A stretch of DNA of 64,000 nt. Origin: Nocardia panacis (GTDB lineage Bacteria > Actinomycetota > Actinomycetes > Mycobacteriales > Mycobacteriaceae). Positions 61,735 through 64,000 of this stretch are shown piece after piece. Within the stretch, counting starts at the first letter, position 1. Each line of letters starts with the position of its first letter. Both the position numbers and the translations under genes were made by a program. The DNA is taken from assembly GCF_003598715.1 (NCBI RefSeq), contig NZ_QZFU01000036.1, forward strand, positions 124,001-188,000, read 5' to 3'. The notes below the pieces were generated by a model that ran no database searches, was not told the origin of the DNA, and worked only from the letters and a program-made list of their open reading frames with translations.

Positions 61735-62993
61735 CCCGCCGTCCCGTCGTGATCAGCGCGGCGGCGGTGCTCAACGCGCTCGCCGAGGATCTCGACGATT
61801 TCGGCCGAGCTTTGGCGGCCGGGCGCAGCGCGATCAGCGCGGCGGACGAGCATGTGCCGAGCGCGGCGCATACCGCCGCCGGGGCCTTTCTCGACGGTTT
61901 CGACCTGCGCGAGTGGGCCGCACGCCATCTCGACGACGAGGCGGCTCGCACGCTGGTCCGGGCGGCGCGACGCTGCGCGCTGCCCGCTCAGACGGCCGCC
62001 TGTGTCGCCGTGCGCGCCCTGCGCGCCGCCGAACTCGACGCGGACCTGCTGGCGCCCACCTCGGTGCTGGTGGCGGGCAGCAATCTCGCCCTCGGCTATC
62101 AACACCGAGTAGCGGTGGCGTTCGAGCAGGGCCGGGCGCCGCAGCCGTCACACGCGTTGGTGCACATGGATATCGATGTGGTCGGCGCGGTCGGCGACGC
62201 CACGGGATGCCGAGGCGAAGGCTGGTGCCTGGGGGCTTCCGCGGCCAGCGGGACGTTGGCGCTGATCCAGGCGACGCGGATGATCCGCGGCGGCGATATC
62301 GACCGCTGCCTGGTGATCGGACCGTGTTGCGAACTGGGACCCGCGGAGCTGCGCGCCCTCTCGGATGCCGGGGCGCTGGCGGGTCCCGACGACGCCGACC
62401 CGACCCACGTCTGCCGCCCGTTCGACACGGCCCGCCGCGGCTTCGTACCGGGACAGGGCGCGGCCGCGGTACTGCTGGAAAGCGCCGACAGCCTCGCGGA
62501 CCGAGCGGGTTCGATGCTGGCCCGCATCGTCGGAGTCGGCGTCCGACTCGACGGCAGGCGCGGTATGGATCCCGCACTGCCGGGCCAGATCTCGGCGATG
62601 CGATCTGCGCTGGCGGATGCGGGGCTGAGCGCGGATTCGGTCGACTACGTCAACGCGCACGCCGCAGGCACCAGGGCGGGCGACGCGTGTGAAGCCGAGG
62701 CCATCCACACTGTCTTCGGGACCGGTCCGCTGGTCAATTCCACCAAGGAACTGATCGGTCACGGTATGGGTGCGGCCGGTGTGCAGGAGACCGTCGCCAC
62801 CGTCCTACAGCTGAGAAATGGCTTCTGCCATCCCAATCCGAATCTGACCGACCCGTGCCACCCCGGTGTGCGCTTCGTCGGCCCCCGGACTGTGCGCGGC
62901 GATCTCACCACCGCGATCAAGAACGCCGTCGGCGTCAGCGGTATCAGCGCCGCGATCGTCCTCACCACCGAGGAGGCGCCATGCGGGCCGTAG
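61731..62993 (+). CDS. decarboxylating KS (PksF-like, active-site Cys replaced by Ser)
   Basis: 420 residues from ATG 61731 (ATGA overlap). KS fold with the nucleophile region WCLGASAASGTLA: Ser170 stands where condensing KSs have Cys. The two catalytic His positions are kept (VNAHAAGTRAGD and STKELIGHGMGAAG). This is the hallmark of the KS-like decarboxylase of HMG-synthase cassettes, which generates acetyl-AcpK. The last codons overlap the next gene. Confidence 0.87.
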   Translation: MTRRPVVISAAAVLNALAEDLDDFGRALAAGRSAISAADEHVPSAAHTAAGAFLDGFDLREWAARHLDDEAARTLVRAARRCALPAQTAACVAVRALRAAELDADLLAPTSVLVAGSNLALGYQHRVAVAFEQGRAPQPSHALVHMDIDVVGAVGDATGCRGEGWCLGASAASGTLALIQATRMIRGGDIDRCLVIGPCCELGPAELRALSDAGALAGPDDADPTHVCRPFDTARRGFVPGQGAAAVLLESADSLADRAGSMLARIVGVGVRLDGRRGMDPALPGQISAMRSALADAGLSADSVDYVNAHAAGTRAGDACEAEAIHTVFGTGPLVNSTKELIGHGMGAAGVQETVATVLQLRNGFCHPNPNLTDPCHPGVRFVGPRTVRGDLTTAIKNAVGVSGISAAIVLTTEEAPCGP

Positions 62994-64000
62994 GAATCGA
63001 AGCAGCGTCGGTCTATGTCGGACAGGCCGTTGTCGGCGTCCCCACTGTTTTCGAAGGGCGCGGACTCGACGCCTCCCGGTACGAGAACCTCATGATGCGC
63101 ACCAAGAGCGTCGCGTTGCCGTGGGAGGATCCGGTGACCAACGCCGTCAACGCCGCCCGGCCGATCATCGAAGCGCTGAGCCCGCGCGAACGCGACCGGA
63201 TCGAATACCTCGCCATCGGCACCGAATCCGGGATCGATCTGAGCAAGACGATCGCCAACTACGTGCAGCGCCACCTCGGGCTGTCCAACAACTGCGGCGT
63301 CTTCGAGGTCAAACAAGCGTGCTACGCGGCATTCGCGGCACTGGAAACGGCGGTGAATTTCGTCGCGGTCGCCCCGCGCCCCGGAACTCGCGCCCTGGTC
63401 ATCAATGCCGATATTCCCCATCCCGTGCAGGGCACCTACTACGAACCCAGCCAAGGGATGGGTTCGGTGGCGATACTGCTCGGCGATCACCCCGAACTGG
63501 CCGTCTTCGAGCCGGGCGCCAACGGCCACTACACCTTCGAGGTGATGGACTCGTGCCGTCCGCGATACACCCTGGAGGTCGTCGACACGGATGTCTCACT
63601 GCTGGCCTATCTGGAGTGCCTGGAGGGCGCGTTCCTCGACTATGCCGCCAAGAAACCGGGAACCGACATCATGCGGGATTTCGAACTGCTCTGCATGCAT
63701 ACCCCGTTCGGCGGCATGGTCAAAGGGGCGCACCGATCGCTGCTGCGCAAGCTGACGAATCTGACCAAGGACCAGATCGATCAGGACTTCCTGGACCGGG
63801 TCGAACCGTCGATTCGGTACGGAATGCGCATCGGCAATATCTATTCCGGCAGTGTGTTCTTGGCACTGACCAGCGCGCTCGCGCACAGCGACAACACTGT
63901 TGCGCGTCGCATCGGCGCGTTCTCCTACGGATCGGGCTGCGGCTCCCAGTTCACCGGGATCACCGCGCTGCCCGGCCCGGCGGCAGCCGCATTGCGCGCC
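62981..64000 (+). CDS. HMG-CoA synthase-like beta-branching enzyme (PksG type, 3' end cut off)
   Basis: 340 residues are visible from ATG 62981 with GAGGAGGCG upstream; the gene runs off the right edge. Catalytic Cys114 is in EVKQACYAAFAALE, and the His region is LLCMHTPFGGMVKGAHRS. FEVMDSCRPRY and GNIYSGSVFLALTS match the family. It should add acetyl from AcpK to the beta-keto group of a chain on another carrier, making an HMG-type branch. ECH1 is expected next. Confidence 0.9.
   Translation, partial: MRAVGIEAASVYVGQAVVGVPTVFEGRGLDASRYENLMMRTKSVALPWEDPVTNAVNAARPIIEALSPRERDRIEYLAIGTESGIDLSKTIANYVQRHLGLSNNCGVFEVKQACYAAFAALETAVNFVAVAPRPGTRALVINADIPHPVQGTYYEPSQGMGSVAILLGDHPELAVFEPGANGHYTFEVMDSCRPRYTLEVVDTDVSLLAYLECLEGAFLDYAAKKPGTDIMRDFELLCMHTPFGGMVKGAHRSLLRKLTNLTKDQIDQDFLDRVEPSIRYGMRIGNIYSGSVFLALTSALAHSDNTVARRIGAFSYGSGCGSQFTGITALPGPAAAALRA

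Overview
The window is high-GC actinobacterial DNA. GTG starts, 1-4 nt stop/start overlaps inside operons, three SARP-type activators and an EspC-like ESX-associated protein point to a Nocardia-like member of the Mycobacteriales; this placement is inferred from gene content only. No rRNA, intact tRNA, insertion sequence, prophage or CRISPR array was seen. Both ends are cut: a class II aaRS-like gene runs off the left edge and an HMG-CoA-synthase-like gene runs off the right edge.

Region 1 (1-18.9 kb) looks like an NRPS-independent small-peptide or amino-acid pathway. One tightly coupled minus-strand operon encodes, in order of transcription, an SsuD-like flavin monooxygenase, an MFS exporter, a B12-binding glutamate mutase S subunit, an ATP-grasp ligase, a PP-loop ATP pyrophosphatase, the glutamate mutase E subunit, a second ATP-grasp ligase and an AsnRS-like enzyme without an anticodon-binding domain. 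The mutase pair should make 3-methylaspartate from glutamate; the ligases would activate and join carboxylates. Next come a SARP, a short LuxR-type regulator, a TauD-like oxygenase, an arginase-family protein that has lost three metal-binding aspartates, a complete oligopeptide ABC transporter and a DmpA/P1 aminopeptidase. A C6-N4-G6 inverted repeat lies 80-112 bp upstream of the oxygenase, the pseudo-arginase and the transporter operon.

Region 2 (18.8-36.4 kb) is mostly ordinary or accessory chromosome: carboxylesterase, quinone-oxidoreductase-like MDR with a divergent TetR, two small leaderless beta-sandwich proteins, a beta-lactamase-like lipoprotein, a glycogen-debranching-like lipoprotein, phosphoketolase, an EspC-like pair, a membrane protein and a branched-chain 2-oxoacid dehydrogenase operon. 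The E2 of that operon lacks both the lipoyl lysine and the catalytic histidine.

Region 3 (36.6-64 kb and beyond) is a hybrid NRPS/PKS cluster. It has an XRE/TPR regulator, two SARPs, an enoyl-reductase-like MDR, a HisF paralogue, two TenA/haem-oxygenase-fold paralogues, an A-C-PCP NRPS, a KS-AT-CP-TE PKS, a free A domain with a free PCP, an ACP, a second MDR, a methyltransferase and a thioesterase. A fused E1 alpha-beta dehydrogenase is followed by an E2-ACP-KS fusion, which looks like a loading device that moves a 2-oxoacid or ketose-derived acyl unit onto the assembly line. The right end is a beta-branching cassette: ECH2 at 53.8 kb, then AcpK, a Cys-to-Ser decarboxylating KS and the HMG-CoA-synthase-like enzyme; ECH1 was not seen and may lie past the edge.

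The clearest unnamed signal is regulatory. Five start regions (9034 minus, 39949 plus, 41528 minus, 52849 minus, 52995 plus) carry direct repeats with a TCAG core at 11- or 12-bp spacing. The last repeat core lies exactly 10 nt from a -10-like hexamer. The 52.9-kb site is a mirror-symmetric divergent promoter, and these sites link regions 1 and 3 to SARP-type control.
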